From positions 62,001 to 126,000 of the forward strand of contig JAFIGX010000015.1 of the NCBI GenBank assembly GCA_017849455.1: a stretch of 64,000 nucleotides of DNA. The letters are read 5' to 3'. The notes beneath the pieces are model-generated. The model worked only from the letters and a program-made list of their open reading frames with translations, did no database searches and was not told the DNA's origin. Positions 34,614 through 45,115 of the stretch are shown here, one piece after another. The position numbers and the translations under genes were made by a program. Source of the stretch: Pseudobacter sp. Lineage in GTDB: Bacteria > Bacteroidota > Bacteroidia > Chitinophagales > Chitinophagaceae. Positions within the stretch are counted from its first letter, which is position 1. Each line of letters starts with the position of its first letter.

Positions 34614-35777
34614 ATGAGTGCTCATTCAACCATACAATTTTCAAAAGAGGAACTGGCCCGCTATAACAGGCATATTATCATCCCTGATTTTGGGCTCGAA
34701 GCACAGCAAAAATTGAAAGCTGCCAAAGTGCTGGTGGTAGGATCAGGCGGCCTGGGAAGCCCGGTATTATTGTACCTCGCAGCGGCCGGTATCGGCACCA
34801 TCGGGATCATCGATTTCGATGTGGTGGACGACAGTAACCTACAGCGCCAGGTACTGTTCGGCGTGGAAGAGATCGGCAAACCCAAAGTGGAAGCAGCAAA
34901 GAGAAGGCTGGAAGCATTGAACCCGCATATCGAACTGGTGCTGTACAACACACAGCTTACTTCCGCCAATGCACTGGATATAATCAAGGACTACGATATA
35001 GTGGCGGACGGCACCGATAACTTTCCCACCCGCTACCTGGTGAACGACGCTTCCGTATTGCTGGACAAACCCAATGTATATGCGTCGATCTTCCAGTTCG
35101 AAGGGCAGGTGTCCGTTTTCAATTATCGTAATGCAAAAGGTGAACTGGGACCCAATTACCGCGATCTGTATCCTACACCTCCTCCTCCCGGCCTTGTGCC
35201 CAGTTGTGCGGAAGGCGGCGTATTGGGCGTATTGCCCGGTATCATCGGCAGCCTGCAGGCGCTGGAAGTGATCAAAGTGGTCACGGGTGTGGGCGAGCCA
35301 CTTTCAGGACGGTTCTATATTTTCGATGCGCTCAATTTCGAGAGCCGCACGTTCAATATTTCAAGAAGGGCCGATAACCCCATCAATGGCGATAACCCCA
35401 CGATCCGTCAACTGATCGACTATGAACAATTCTGCGGAATGAAAGCAGTGGAAAGGCCGGTGAAAGAGATCACGCCGAAAGAATTGTACGATTGGCAGGT
35501 GAAAGGTGAACCATTCCAACTGATCGATGTGCGGGAGCCGCATGAGTTCGAGATCGTGAACATCGGCGCCGAATTGATCCCGCTGGCCACTGTGGCGGAT
35601 AATGCCGGCCGTATCAGCAAAGACATCAATGTGGTAGTGCATTGTAAGATGGGAGGCCGCAGCGCCAAAGCCATCCGGGAACTGGAAGAAAAATTCGGGT
35701 TCAGGAACCTTTACAATCTCAAAGGAGGGATACTGGCTTATATCGATGAGGTACAGCCGGAGCTCAACAGGTACTAG
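34614..35777 (+). CDS. moeZ: E1-like adenylyltransferase/sulfurtransferase (ThiF domain plus rhodanese; MoeZ/MoeB type)
   Basis: 387 residues. The ThiF/E1 domain (about 1-250) has the ATP loop 'VLVVGSGGLGSPVLLYLAAA', 'NLQRQVLF', the Asp in 'DGTDNFPTRYLVND' and a Cys in 'VPSCAEGGVLGVLPG'. The C-terminal rhodanese domain (about 280-387) has the active-site loop 'VVHCKMGGRSAKA'. It adenylates the carrier's C-terminal glycine and delivers sulfur to form the thiocarboxylate. The zinc CxxC pairs of MoeB are not seen, as in MoeZ. Last gene of the cys operon, ended by the hairpin at 35786-35838. Confidence 0.92.
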   Translation: MSAHSTIQFSKEELARYNRHIIIPDFGLEAQQKLKAAKVLVVGSGGLGSPVLLYLAAAGIGTIGIIDFDVVDDSNLQRQVLFGVEEIGKPKVEAAKRRLEALNPHIELVLYNTQLTSANALDIIKDYDIVADGTDNFPTRYLVNDASVLLDKPNVYASIFQFEGQVSVFNYRNAKGELGPNYRDLYPTPPPPGLVPSCAEGGVLGVLPGIIGSLQALEVIKVVTGVGEPLSGRFYIFDALNFESRTFNISRRADNPINGDNPTIRQLIDYEQFCGMKAVERPVKEITPKELYDWQVKGEPFQLIDVREPHEFEIVNIGAELIPLATVADNAGRISKDINVVVHCKMGGRSAKAIRELEEKFGFRNLYNLKGGILAYIDEVQPELNRY

Positions 35778-35785
35778 GAATTTTT

Positions 35786-35838
35786 AACCACTAAGGCACG
35801 AAGGCAACAATCCTTTGTGCCTTCGTGTCTTAGTGGTT
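35786..35838. repeat. Hairpin repeat, family D, between convergent genes
   Basis: Arms 35786-35806 and 35818-35838 (21 bases, one mismatch) with an 11-base loop, built on CACTAAGGCACGAAGGC and its complement. It fills the gap between the ends of moeZ and the 520-aa gene and may stop transcription from both sides. Related sequence occurs at 48661-48805 and 63836-63865. Confidence 0.8.
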
Positions 35839-35861
35839 CAATTTATTCCTTCTCATTCCAT

Positions 35862-37424
35862 TCACTCTTCAACGGCTTTCCGCTTCGAATTGCTCAGGAA
35901 CTTCTGCCGGATCACGTTCTGTACCGGCACATTGCTGATCTTGCTTTCGAGCCAGGAGATGATATCGAGGTACATGAAGGCCCGCGTTTCATAACGGTTA
36001 CGCTCATGCTGTTTCAGTTTGTCGAGCAGGGTTTGAAATTCGGATTTGAGCTGCCTGGGCGTAACACGGAAGGAACGGCGGAGGAAGCGGAAGATCTCTT
36101 CTTCCACCACGCTCAGGTTTTCCATTTTCGACATGAACCGGTAAACCGACTTGAACAGGTATTCCAGCAGGTCGAAATTGCCGAGCTCATAATGTGCAAT
36201 GAGGTGCAGCAGTCTTGAATAACATTGCAGGTCGGTGCGCAGGTCGACCTTCCAGTTGATGATCTTATTGAGATAATCGATCGAAGTGGCATAATCACCG
36301 CTCCCGAAATAGAGGGAGGCGATCTTGTAATAGAACACCAGCACACGGTGGCGGTCGAGGTACAACCTATATTCCTCCAGTTTCTCTTCGATATAAGGCA
36401 CCAGCTTCAACCCTTCGGTGAAAGTGCCTTCCATAAAATGCTTGTTGATCTTGGAAGTATTGAGGTACACGAAGGTCTGGATCCTGTTGTTATCGTTGTT
36501 CTGAACGATCTTCGAGTGGGAGAACTTTTCAAATAGATGAAGGGTCTCGTTGAACTTCTGGTAATTCTGCAGATCGAAATGAGCGCTCAGCAGGTTATGC
36601 AATCCTTTGATGAAATGCGCCGTTTCCACTTCGATCATGAACTTGTCTTTCTCGAATAACTCCACCCATTTCTGCGTGTAGCGGTAATAGGAGAGCAGGT
36701 CCTGCCGGATGAAAGCATCCCAGCAGTAGGACTGATAGAGATAGAGCCGTTCATAAAAGCCTTTGGCTTCGGCGGCTCCTGGTGGAAAATGCTGATCGAA
36801 GAATTGACGAAGCGCCTTCTCATCACGGGCATTTCTCGCATGACCATTCCTGATATACCAGCTATACAACAGGAGGGATAGATTGGAGAGCCTGCTCGTC
36901 ATCACCAGTCGCGCGTTCACTTCATCCACTTCACTGGTAAGCCGCTCGGCGCGGTCCTGCATGCTTCGTGTGATATGCAATGCTTCGATCTTCTTTTCGA
37001 AGAACAATACCTGTAAAAGATAAGTGACCTGGTTATGCGCCCGTGCCACTTCTTTCATTCGATCGAGCATTTTCAGGCTTTGGAGGTAAAGTCCTTTATT
37101 ATACAGGATGCGGGCATGGTCCATCTGTTCGTGCAACTGGATATCGATATTATGCTCATCCTTGATCAACCGAAGGCTCGACAGTATCTGCCGGTAGAGG
37201 CTGGCCTTGATGTTCGACAACTGCTGCTTTTTGATCCCTTTGTTCTTTTTCAGGAGTTGAGCCTCATCATATTCTTCCATCTTGTCGAGCGCATCGAACA
37301 ATTGCACGATCTTCAGTTCTTCACTGGATGAATTACGTTGTACATAGAGCTTGAAATTCCTCTTTTCCGACTTCTCCAGTGAGTGGATCAATTGAAACAA
37401 CGCGTCTGTTGATCTATTGGGCAT
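35862..37424 (-). CDS. Large helical (TPR-like) cytoplasmic protein of unknown function
   Basis: 520 residues, almost wholly alpha-helical with no signal or membrane segment. It opens 'MPNRSTDALFQLIHSLEKSE'. Repeating helical pairs such as 'GLYLQSLKMLDRMKEVARAH', 'ASLYFGSGDYATSIDYLNK' and 'RLLHLIAHYELGNFDLLEY' resemble tetratricopeptide units. The C-terminus is basic (SKRKAVEE). I do not recognise a named family, but proteins of this look are common in Bacteroidota. It is transcribed divergently from leuA. Confidence 0.85.
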   Translation of the reverse strand: MPNRSTDALFQLIHSLEKSEKRNFKLYVQRNSSSEELKIVQLFDALDKMEEYDEAQLLKKNKGIKKQQLSNIKASLYRQILSSLRLIKDEHNIDIQLHEQMDHARILYNKGLYLQSLKMLDRMKEVARAHNQVTYLLQVLFFEKKIEALHITRSMQDRAERLTSEVDEVNARLVMTSRLSNLSLLLYSWYIRNGHARNARDEKALRQFFDQHFPPGAAEAKGFYERLYLYQSYCWDAFIRQDLLSYYRYTQKWVELFEKDKFMIEVETAHFIKGLHNLLSAHFDLQNYQKFNETLHLFEKFSHSKIVQNNDNNRIQTFVYLNTSKINKHFMEGTFTEGLKLVPYIEEKLEEYRLYLDRHRVLVFYYKIASLYFGSGDYATSIDYLNKIINWKVDLRTDLQCYSRLLHLIAHYELGNFDLLEYLFKSVYRFMSKMENLSVVEEEIFRFLRRSFRVTPRQLKSEFQTLLDKLKQHERNRYETRAFMYLDIISWLESKISNVPVQNVIRQKFLSNSKRKAVEE

Positions 37425-37648
37425 CGTATTTCTTAATCGTTAAAGTGCTTGATATACATGGTGTTATAGTATGTTCGCTTACCCTAAGCAGCGTAAATTA
37501 GGTACAAATTTGATTTCTTTCACCAAATAAATGGGAATACTTTCGAAGTAGCAGGTTGTTTTGTTCGTTTTTATAGCAAGCAACACAAAAATAAAGCAGC
37601 CTGCTCTTTAAATATCTTATATCTTACCAAAACCCATCTTTTGTCAGT

Positions 37649-38818
37649 ATGCCAGATAATAAGGTTTACATATTCGATACAACGTTGCGCGATGGCGAAC
37701 AGGTGCCGGGATGCAAACTGAATACCAAGGAAAAGATCGAGATAGCATTGGCATTGGAAGAATTGGGTGTAGACATCATAGAAGCCGGCTTCCCGATCTC
37801 TTCGCCGGGAGATTTCCAGAGTGTGGACGAGATCGCCAAAGTGATCAAAAATGCAGTGGTCTGCGGTCTGAGCCGTGCCGTGCAGAAAGATATCGAAGTA
37901 GCGGCAGAAGCTCTCAGGAATGCAAAAAGGTCCCGTATCCATACCGGTATCGGCACTTCCGATTTCCATATCAAAGGCAAATTCAATTCCAATCGTGAAG
38001 AGATCCTGCAACGCGCCATCCAGTGCGTGAAATGGGCCAGGAACCTCACCGCCGATGTGGAATTCTATGCTGAAGATGCAGGCCGTACCGACAACGAATA
38101 CCTCGCAAGGGTAATAGAAGCAGTGATAGCAGCAGGCGCCACCACGGTGAATATCCCCGATACTACCGGCTACTGCCTGCCTTACCAATATGGAGAAAAG
38201 ATAGCGTACCTCATGAACAAGGTACCCAATATAGATAAGGCGGTGATCTCCTGCCATTGTCATAACGACCTCGGACTGGCGACAGCCAATTCCATTGCCG
38301 GTGTGATGAATGGCGCCCGCCAGGTAGAGTGCACGATCAATGGACTGGGCGAAAGAGCAGGGAATACATCCCTGGAAGAAGTGGTCATGATCATCAAGCA
38401 GCACCATGCGCTCGGGTATTACACCAATATCAAAGCACAGCAGTTGAACCCTCTGAGCAGACTGGTATCCGATACCATGCGGATGCCGGTACAACCGAAT
38501 AAAGCTATCGTAGGCAGCAATGCTTTCTCGCATTCTTCCGGTATTCACCAGGATGGATTCCTGAAAGATGCACTGACCTATGAGATCATCAATCCGGATG
38601 AGGTGGGAGCGGACGGCAGTAAGATCATTCTCACTGCCCGCAGCGGCCGCAGCGCGCTGGCACACCGTTTCCATAAGCTCGGTTTCCAGTACAATCGCAA
38701 TGATATTGACGTATTGTACGAACAATTCCTCAAAGTGGCCGACCGTAAAAAAGAGGTGGCAGATGAGGATTTGAAGGCACTGGCCGGTGAATACCAGGTC
38801 ACTGCCATAGTAGCCTGA
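37649..38818 (+). CDS. leuA: 2-isopropylmalate synthase, short form without regulatory domain
   Basis: 389 residues. The catalytic TIM barrel carries '[15 protein letters not shown]', '[13 protein letters not shown]' and the metal site '[15 protein letters not shown]'. '[13 protein letters not shown]' and '[14 protein letters not shown]' follow. The LeuA dimer/leucine-binding domain that extends classic enzymes to about 510 residues is missing, so feedback by leucine at that site is not possible. Context with leuCDB supports LeuA over homocitrate or citramalate synthase. No Leu-rich leader peptide was found upstream. A strong terminator (38858-38884) follows, before leuC. Confidence 0.9.
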   Translation: MPDNKVYIFDTTLRDGEQVPGCKLNTKEKIEIALALEELGVDIIEAGFPISSPGDFQSVDEIAKVIKNAVVCGLSRAVQKDIEVAAEALRNAKRSRIHTGIGTSDFHIKGKFNSNREEILQRAIQCVKWARNLTADVEFYAEDAGRTDNEYLARVIEAVIAAGATTVNIPDTTGYCLPYQYGEKIAYLMNKVPNIDKAVISCHCHNDLGLATANSIAGVMNGARQVECTINGLGERAGNTSLEEVVMIIKQHHALGYYTNIKAQQLNPLSRLVSDTMRMPVQPNKAIVGSNAFSHSSGIHQDGFLKDALTYEIINPDEVGADGSKIILTARSGRSALAHRFHKLGFQYNRNDIDVLYEQFLKVADRKKEVADEDLKALAGEYQVTAIVA

Positions 38819-38857
38819 GAGCAGTATTTTCTCATAATCATGTAGTTTTTGTTTACC

Positions 38858-38884
38858 GCGTGGCGCTTCTGCGCCACGCTTTTT
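38858..38884 (+). terminator. Intrinsic terminator between leuA and leuC
   Basis: Perfect 9-bp stem GCGTGGCGC / GCGCCACGC with TTCT loop and T5 tract, 16 bases before the leuC ATG. It should separate leuA from leuCDB or be passed conditionally. Confidence 0.85.
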
Positions 38885-38900
38885 CTCACAAAAGGAAGAA

Positions 38901-40298
38901 ATGGGTAAAACATTATTTGAAAAGATCTGGGACAAGCACGTCGTGAAACAAATTGACGGCGGCCCCTCCGTATTGTATATCGACAAGCATTTTATTCACG
39001 AAGTGACCAGCCCGCAAGCCTTCCAGGGGCTGGAGAAAAGGGGGCTCAAAGTATTCCGCCCGCAACAGATCGTGGCAACGGCCGATCACAACGTACCTAC
39101 ACTTCAGCAACATTTACCGATCAGGGACGAACTGGGCCGACTGCAGGTGCAGCAGCTCATTGCCAACTGCAAAAAACACGATGTGGAATTATATGGCCTC
39201 GGCCATCCCTTCCAGGGTATCGTGCATGTGATAGGCCCTGAACTGGGCATTACGCAGCCGGGCATGACGATCGTATGCGGCGATAGCCACACTTCCACCC
39301 ATGGCGCCTTCGGCGCCATTGCCTTCGGCATCGGTACTTCCGAAGTGGAAATGGTAATGGCCACGCAGTGTATGCTGCAGAGCAAGCCGAAGCTGATGCG
39401 CATCAATATAGAAGGTGAATTGAACAAAGGAGTGGTGTCGAAAGACATCATTTTGTTTATTATATCGAAAATATCCGCCAGCGGCGCTACCGGGTATTTC
39501 GTGGAATATGCAGGCTCCGCCATCCGCAGCCTGAGCATGGAAGCAAGGATGACCATCTGCAATATGAGCATCGAGATGGGCGCCCGTGGCGGTATGATCG
39601 CTCCGGACGAAACTACTTTCGATTATATGAAAGGCAGGTTGTTCGCTCCCGGCGCCGCACAGTGGGACAGGAAACTGGCCGCCTGGAAAGAATTGTATTC
39701 CGATGCCGATGCCGTATTCGATAAAGAGATACAGATCGACGCAGCAGCCATAGAACCGATGATCACCTACGGCACCAACCCTGGGATGGGCATGGGCGTT
39801 ACTGGCCATATCCCCGCAGAGAGCGAGATCGATGAAAAGGAAAAACCCTCTTTCCTGAAATCGCTCAATTATATGGGATTGAAGCCAGGCGCGGAGATCA
39901 AAGGCAAGAAGGTGGACTATGTGTTCATCGGCAGTTGCACCAATAGCCGTATCGAAGACCTCCGCATGGTGGCCTCCTTCGTGAAAGGAAAGAAAAAGGC
40001 CGATGATGTGGAAGTATGGGTGGTGCCCGGTAGCAAGCAGGTGGAAAAACAGGCCATCGCAGAAGGTATCGATAAAATATTTGAAGAGGCCGGCTTCCAG
40101 TTACGGCAGCCGGGTTGTTCTGCCTGTCTGGGTATGAATGAAGACAAAATACCGGCGGGCAAATACTGTATCTCTACTTCCAACCGGAATTTCGAAGGCC
40201 GCCAGGGACCCAATGCGAGAACATTTCTTGCCAGCCCGCTCACGGCCGCCGCAGCAGCGATTACCGGGGAAGTGGCCGATGTGAGGGAATTCCTGTAA
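38901..40298 (+). CDS. leuC: 3-isopropylmalate dehydratase large subunit
   Basis: 465 residues of the aconitase family. The [4Fe-4S] ligands are in '[14 protein letters not shown]' and '[15 protein letters not shown]'. '[20 protein letters not shown]' and '[11 protein letters not shown]' are the other active-site motifs. With LeuD it isomerises 2- to 3-isopropylmalate. leuD follows after 22 bases. The ATG has an AGGAAG stretch just upstream, one of few SD-like sequences here. Confidence 0.97.
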   Translation: MGKTLFEKIWDKHVVKQIDGGPSVLYIDKHFIHEVTSPQAFQGLEKRGLKVFRPQQIVATADHNVPTLQQHLPIRDELGRLQVQQLIANCKKHDVELYGLGHPFQGIVHVIGPELGITQPGMTIVCGDSHTSTHGAFGAIAFGIGTSEVEMVMATQCMLQSKPKLMRINIEGELNKGVVSKDIILFIISKISASGATGYFVEYAGSAIRSLSMEARMTICNMSIEMGARGGMIAPDETTFDYMKGRLFAPGAAQWDRKLAAWKELYSDADAVFDKEIQIDAAAIEPMITYGTNPGMGMGVTGHIPAESEIDEKEKPSFLKSLNYMGLKPGAEIKGKKVDYVFIGSCTNSRIEDLRMVASFVKGKKKADDVEVWVVPGSKQVEKQAIAEGIDKIFEEAGFQLRQPGCSACLGMNEDKIPAGKYCISTSNRNFEGRQGPNARTFLASPLTAAAAAITGEVADVREFL

Positions 40299-40320
40299 TG
40301 AACCAGAAAAAAAATAATTC

Positions 40321-40920
40321 GTGAGTAAGAGCATCAATATAGTAACAAGCACGGCAGTGCCGCTCGATATCGAGAATGTAGACACCGACCAGATCATTCC
40401 GGCCCGCTTCCTGAAAGCCACCAGCCGGGAAGGGTTCGGGAAGAACCTGTTCCGCGACTGGCGTTATTTAAATGATGATGAACAACAGCCCCGGAGGGAG
40501 TTTGTACTGAACGATCCAACTTACAAAGGGAAAATTTTAGTGGCCGCCAAGAATTTCGGTTGTGGATCATCGAGAGAGCATGCTGCCTGGGCCATCAAGG
40601 ATGCCGGCTTCGATGTAGTGGTGAGCAGTTTCTTTGCCGATATCTTCAAGAACAATGCCCTGAATAATTTCCTGCTGCCTGTACAGGTGAGTGAAGACTT
40701 CCTGCAAAAGATCTTTGCGGCCATAGAAAAGGACCCGGCTGTTGAACTCAAGGTGAGCATCGAAGATCAGACCATCACCATCAGCAGTACTGGTGAACAA
40801 TCCGGATTCGATATTAATAACTATAAAAAAACATGCCTGCTGAATGGGTATGATGATATCGACTACCTGCTCAGCATTCGCAACGAGATCGAAACTTTTG
40901 AAGCTACTTTTACCCGATAG
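40321..40920 (+). CDS. leuD: 3-isopropylmalate dehydratase small subunit
   Basis: 199 residues from a GTG start (40321); no ATG is available upstream. '[17 protein letters not shown]' and '[20 protein letters not shown]' are the swivelling-domain motifs that complete the active site with LeuC. Lies between leuC and leuB. Confidence 0.96.
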   Translation: MSKSINIVTSTAVPLDIENVDTDQIIPARFLKATSREGFGKNLFRDWRYLNDDEQQPRREFVLNDPTYKGKILVAAKNFGCGSSREHAAWAIKDAGFDVVVSSFFADIFKNNALNNFLLPVQVSEDFLQKIFAAIEKDPAVELKVSIEDQTITISSTGEQSGFDINNYKKTCLLNGYDDIDYLLSIRNEIETFEATFTR

Positions 40921-41010
40921 AGCTTTACCGCCTTTGCCAAATGGCTACAGCGGTCGAAGAGCGAAGCCGGGTCGATCCTGAATGATCCAATCCTTGAACC
41001 CGAAAACTAC

Positions 41011-42135
41011 ATGAAGATCATGGAAAAAAATATCGTTGTAATAGAAGGCGATGGCATAGGCCCTGAAGTCACCCGCCAGTCAGTCAAAGTACTGAACGCA
41101 ATTGCCGATCAATTCGGCCATACATTTCATTATAAGCATTGCCTCATGGGGGCCGATGCGATCGATAAAACAGGGAACCCGCTACCCGATGAAACGATCG
41201 AAGCCTGCCTGAACAGCGACGCCATCCTTTTCGGCGCCATCGGCCATCCGAAATATGATAATGACCCCACCGCCAAAGTAAGGCCCGAACAGGGATTACT
41301 GAAACTGAGGAAATCGTTGCAACTGTTCGCCAATATCAGGCCCGTTACCACGTATCCTTCACTGGCGCATCTCTCTCCGCTCAAAACAAAAAATATTGAA
41401 GGTGTTGATTTCATCATCTTCCGTGAGCTCACCGGGGGCATCTATTTCGGCAAGAAAGAGGTGAACGAAGAAAAGACACAGGCATCTGACGATTGCGTGT
41501 ACACCCGCGAAGAGATCGAAAGGGTAACGCATCTCGCTTTCCAGTATGCACAACAAAGAAGAAAGAAACTGACCCTGGTAGATAAGGCCAATGTGCTGGA
41601 AACTTCGCGTTTGTGGCGCAAAGTGGTGCAGGACATTGCCCCGCAGTATGCGGAAGTGACTGTCGATTTCCTGTTCGTGGACAATGCCGCCATGCAGATC
41701 ATCCTGAACCCGAAACAGTTCGATGTGGTCCTCACAGAGAATATGTTCGGTGATATCATCAGCGATGAAGCCAGTGTGATTACCGGTTCCCTGGGATTGC
41801 TGCCTTCCGCTTCCATCGGTAAAGGCGCGGCCCTGTTCGAGCCTATCCACGGCTCTTACCCGCAGGCTGCCGGTAAAGATATTGCCAACCCGCTGGGCTC
41901 CATCCTGTCGGCAGCTATGCTGCTCGATCACCTGGCACTGGCCAGGGAAGCGGCACTGGTGCGGGAGGCAGTGGAATGGACCCTGCTCAACGGATTCGTG
42001 ACCAAGGACATCGACCCGATCAATTTCTATTTCACCAGCACGATCGGGGAACTGATCAGTGAATATGTAGCCAATCGCATACCGGGTGGGATCAACAAAG
42101 CCAATATCGAGTTGAGAAAATCGACCATTATTTAA
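41011..42135 (+). CDS. leuB: 3-isopropylmalate dehydrogenase
   Basis: 374 residues (an ATG at 41020 is an equally possible start). 'VVIEGDGIGPEVTRQSVKVL' is the N-terminal signature. 'LLKLRKSLQLFANIRPV' has the substrate-binding arginines, and 'VLTENMFGDIISDEAS' holds the metal-binding Asp residues. 'EPIHGSYPQAAGKDIANPLG' is the NAD-binding loop with the HG turn and Asp typical of NAD-dependent enzymes. It oxidises and decarboxylates 3-isopropylmalate. Last gene before the ilv leader. Confidence 0.97.
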   Translation: MKIMEKNIVVIEGDGIGPEVTRQSVKVLNAIADQFGHTFHYKHCLMGADAIDKTGNPLPDETIEACLNSDAILFGAIGHPKYDNDPTAKVRPEQGLLKLRKSLQLFANIRPVTTYPSLAHLSPLKTKNIEGVDFIIFRELTGGIYFGKKEVNEEKTQASDDCVYTREEIERVTHLAFQYAQQRRKKLTLVDKANVLETSRLWRKVVQDIAPQYAEVTVDFLFVDNAAMQIILNPKQFDVVLTENMFGDIISDEASVITGSLGLLPSASIGKGAALFEPIHGSYPQAAGKDIANPLGSILSAAMLLDHLALAREAALVREAVEWTLLNGFVTKDIDPINFYFTSTIGELISEYVANRIPGGINKANIELRKSTII

Positions 42136-42188
42136 GATATTTTTTCAGAAAGTTGCTTGCTACAGTTCTTTTTTTAAAACGGCGGGTG

Positions 42189-42196
42189 TATATTCG
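42189..42196 (+). promoter_or_regulatory. Possible -7 element (TATATTCG) of the ilv leader
   Basis: One mismatch to TAnnTTTG, 18 bases before the leader peptide ATG at 42215. No clear -33 element was seen. Confidence 0.4.
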
Positions 42197-42214
42197 CAGT
42201 ACACATCAGTCTTT

Positions 42215-42316
42215 ATGCTGAAAAGCGGAATCAAAAATATCGTCACTGTGGTAACTACAATTATAATTGTGGTGGTGGTGATTATTATTCCTGCTTCGCA
42301 TGGAGGTGGTGTTTAG
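42215..42316 (+). CDS. Ile/Val-rich leader peptide (33 aa) of the ilv attenuator
   Basis: ATG at 42215, stop at 42314-42316. Of 33 codons, eight are Ile and eight Val, concentrated in 42239-42289 (for example TTIIIVVVVIIIP). It is followed 26 bases later by a 14-bp terminator (42343-42379) and then ilvE. GGAGGTGG (42302-42309), coding the last residues, can pair with CCGCCTCC (42350-42357) of the terminator stem. A ribosome stalled at scarce Ile or Val codons would leave this segment free and block termination; one reaching the stop would cover it. This is the classic logic of branched-chain attenuation, here without an obvious extra protector hairpin. Confidence 0.88.
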   Translation: MLKSGIKNIVTVVTTIIIVVVVIIIPASHGGGV

Positions 42317-42342
42317 CGAATATCTGAATAGCTCAAAATACT

Positions 42343-42379
42343 AAGCGACCCGCCTCCAGAGAGGCGGGTCGCTTTTTTT
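42343..42379 (+). terminator. ilv attenuator terminator
   Basis: AAGCGACCCGCCTC (42343-42356) pairs perfectly with 42361-42374 around a CAGA loop, then a T7 tract. It precedes the ilvE ATG by 82 bases and lies downstream of the Ile/Val leader peptide. Confidence 0.92.
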
Positions 42380-42461
42380 GTCTGAACCGGGATTTATGGG
42401 ATGAATGGGATGGGTGGGATAGACGTTTGAGCTGATACATCCGAAAATCAAATGCTGAAGT

Positions 42462-43370
42462 ATGGCAACTTATTATGATCAGAACACAGTGCTCTTTTTA
42501 GATGGAGCTTATGTAAAGGCCGCTGAGGCTAAAGTGGACCTGTACGGTCAAACCCTGCATTATGGTTATGGCGTGTTCGAAGGGATACGTTCCTACCGCA
42601 CAGCCGACGGGGAAACGAAGATCTTCAAGGCAGTGGAACATTATGAACGGCTGCGGAGATCTGCGGAAGCACTGAACCTTCCCTATCCATATTCAACCGA
42701 AAAACTGATAGACGCCACTTACCAGGTGCTGGCTTACAATAACCTGCAGGACGCCTATATCCGCCCACTGGTCTATGCGCCGGCCAATATGAGCTTTAAT
42801 AAGAACACGGCATCGCATATCATGATCGCCGTATGGGAAATGGGACTTTTCCTGGGCGATAAACTGCTCCGTGTAATGACATCACCCTTTCAACGACCCA
42901 ATCCCCACGGATTCAAGATCGAAGCAAAAGCTACCGGTCACTATGTGAACTCCATCCTGGCCAGCCAGGATGCCAAAGCCAAAGGTTACGATGAAGCATT
43001 GCTCACGGATATGAACGGATATGTAGCCGAAGGCCCTGGCGCCAATATGTTTTTCGAAAAGAACGGCAGGCTCTATACGCCACCGTTAGGAAATATTTTA
43101 CCAGGTATCACCCGCGCCACAGTACTGGAATTATGCGGTGAAATGAATATACCGGTGGAAGAAAAACACATAAGGCCCGATGAGCTCAAACAGGCTGACG
43201 CAGCTTTCTTCTGCGGAACCGCCGCCGAGATCGTTGGATGGGAATCGCTGGATGATACCCGCTTCCCGCTGCGCTGGGAAGATACGCTCGGCAGGCAATT
43301 GCAGGTGGCCTATAAACAAAAAGTAACGGAAGCAACTAGAACGGAAGCAGATATGCTGGCAGCCGGTTAA
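42462..43370 (+). CDS. ilvE: Branched-chain amino acid aminotransferase
   Basis: 302 residues of fold-type IV PLP enzymes. '[17 protein letters not shown]' is the N-terminal signature. The PLP lysine is in '[16 protein letters not shown]'. '[15 protein letters not shown]' and '[14 protein letters not shown]' bind the cofactor phosphate and substrate. It carries out the final step for Leu, Ile and Val. First gene behind the attenuator, with ilvD 32 bases downstream. Confidence 0.95.
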   Translation: MATYYDQNTVLFLDGAYVKAAEAKVDLYGQTLHYGYGVFEGIRSYRTADGETKIFKAVEHYERLRRSAEALNLPYPYSTEKLIDATYQVLAYNNLQDAYIRPLVYAPANMSFNKNTASHIMIAVWEMGLFLGDKLLRVMTSPFQRPNPHGFKIEAKATGHYVNSILASQDAKAKGYDEALLTDMNGYVAEGPGANMFFEKNGRLYTPPLGNILPGITRATVLELCGEMNIPVEEKHIRPDELKQADAAFFCGTAAEIVGWESLDDTRFPLRWEDTLGRQLQVAYKQKVTEATRTEADMLAAG

Positions 43371-43402
43371 AGCAAGTAATCAATGGCATTAATATAAAAA
43401 CA

Positions 43403-45085
43403 ATGGGAGCACTGAACAAATATTCAAAGACGATCACGCAGGATGTAACACAACCTGCTGCACAGGCAATGCTCTATGGCATCGGCTTAACGGAAGAAGA
43501 TCTTAAAAAAGCACAGGTAGGCGTGGCGAGCATGGGCTACGACGGGAATACCTGCAATATGCACCTCAATGATCTCGCAAAGATCGTGAAACAAGGAGTG
43601 TGGGACAATGAACTGGTTGGACTTATCTTCAATACCATCGGTGTGAGCGATGGCATCAGCAACGGAACGGACGGTATGCGCTATTCGCTCGTGAGCCGCG
43701 ATATCATTGCCGATTCCATCGAGGCCGTTTGCGGCGCTCAATATTATGATGCATTGATAGCTATCCCCGGCTGTGATAAGAATATGCCCGGCTCCATGAT
43801 AGCGATGGGCCGGCTGAACAGGCCAGCCATCATGGTCTACGGCGGAACTATCGCCCCGGGCCATTATAAGGGACAGGACCTGAATATCGTGTCGGCATTC
43901 GAAGCCCTTGGTCAGAAACTGGCCGGTCAACTCAACGATACGGATTATAAAGGGATCATCCAACATTCCTGTCCGGGTGCAGGCGCTTGCGGAGGCATGT
44001 ACACCGCCAATACCATGGCCTCTGCAATCGAAGCATTGGGTATGAGCCTTCCTTATTCCTCTTCCAACCCGGCACTCAGCGAAGAAAAAAAACAGGAATG
44101 CCTCGAAGCAGGCAGGGCCATCCGTCTGCTCATGGAAAAAGATATCAAGCCCAGCGATATCATAACACGCAAGGCATTCGACAATGCCATCACCGTGATC
44201 ATGGTACTCGGTGGCAGCACCAACGCCGTTCTCCACCTCATCGCTATGGCGAAGAGCGTGGGCGTACCACTCACGCAGGATGATTTCCAGGCCATTTCCG
44301 ACAAAGTGCCGGTACTGGCGGATTTCAAGCCCAGTGGCAAATACCTGATGCAGGACCTGCACCACCATGGTGGCGTACCTGCCGTGATGAAATACCTGCT
44401 GCAAAAAGGACTGCTGCATGGCGATTGTCTAACGGTAACCGGGAAAACGCTGGCAGAAAATCTCGCTTCAGTACCAGACCTGAGCTTCGAAACGCAAAAG
44501 ATCATCGTGCCATTGGAAGCCCCGATAAAAGCAACAGGGCATTTGCAAATATTGTATGGTAATCTCGCTGAAGGTGGCAGCGTGGCCAAGATCAGCGGAA
44601 AAGAAGGAGAAAAATTCGAAGGGCCTGCCCGCGTATTCGATGGGGAGTTCGAACTGATCAACGGCATCAACTCCGGAAAAATAAAACCCGGCGATGTGGT
44701 GGTGATCCGGCATGTAGGCCCCAGGGGTGCGCCCGGTATGCCGGAGATGCTGAAACCCACGTCCGCCATCATCGGCGCCGGTCTGGGCAAGTCGGTTGCC
44801 CTGATCACCGATGGCCGGTTCAGTGGTGGCACACATGGTTTCGTGGTAGGGCATATCACGCCGGAAGCGTATGAAGGTGGTCTCATCGCATTGGTGGAAG
44901 ACAATGATGTGATCGAACTGGACGCTTCAAAAAATACGATCACGCTCAAAGTATCCGGGGATGTGATCGCCAAAAGAAGAGCAGCCTGGAAACAGCCGGC
45001 CCTCAAAGCTACCAAAGGCGTGCTCCTCAAATATGCGAAGAGTGTGAAGAACGCCGCAGAAGGCTGCGTTACCGATGAAAACTAA
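43403..45085 (+). CDS. ilvD: Dihydroxy-acid dehydratase
   Basis: 560 residues. Fe-S ligand cysteines are in '[11 protein letters not shown]', '[17 protein letters not shown]' and '[20 protein letters not shown]'. The C-terminal '[19 protein letters not shown]' is the conserved Ser/Gly active-site loop. It removes water from dihydroxy acids in the Ile and Val routes. ilvB follows after 30 bases. Large antisense frames across this gene are composition shadows. Confidence 0.97.
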   Translation: MGALNKYSKTITQDVTQPAAQAMLYGIGLTEEDLKKAQVGVASMGYDGNTCNMHLNDLAKIVKQGVWDNELVGLIFNTIGVSDGISNGTDGMRYSLVSRDIIADSIEAVCGAQYYDALIAIPGCDKNMPGSMIAMGRLNRPAIMVYGGTIAPGHYKGQDLNIVSAFEALGQKLAGQLNDTDYKGIIQHSCPGAGACGGMYTANTMASAIEALGMSLPYSSSNPALSEEKKQECLEAGRAIRLLMEKDIKPSDIITRKAFDNAITVIMVLGGSTNAVLHLIAMAKSVGVPLTQDDFQAISDKVPVLADFKPSGKYLMQDLHHHGGVPAVMKYLLQKGLLHGDCLTVTGKTLAENLASVPDLSFETQKIIVPLEAPIKATGHLQILYGNLAEGGSVAKISGKEGEKFEGPARVFDGEFELINGINSGKIKPGDVVVIRHVGPRGAPGMPEMLKPTSAIIGAGLGKSVALITDGRFSGGTHGFVVGHITPEAYEGGLIALVEDNDVIELDASKNTITLKVSGDVIAKRRAAWKQPALKATKGVLLKYAKSVKNAAEGCVTDEN

Positions 45086-45115
45086 CAACAAGATTGAACA
45101 TTAAAAAAAGATAGT

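Noticed and set aside
37425..37648. Leu-rich leader peptide or T-box before leuA
   Set aside because: Short ATG frames there contain few Leu codons, and no T-box motif is seen; only weak dyads around AGCAGG/CCTGCT.
37571..38986. 471-aa minus-strand open frame
   Set aside because: Antisense to leuA and the leuA-leuC terminator; no protein-like motifs.
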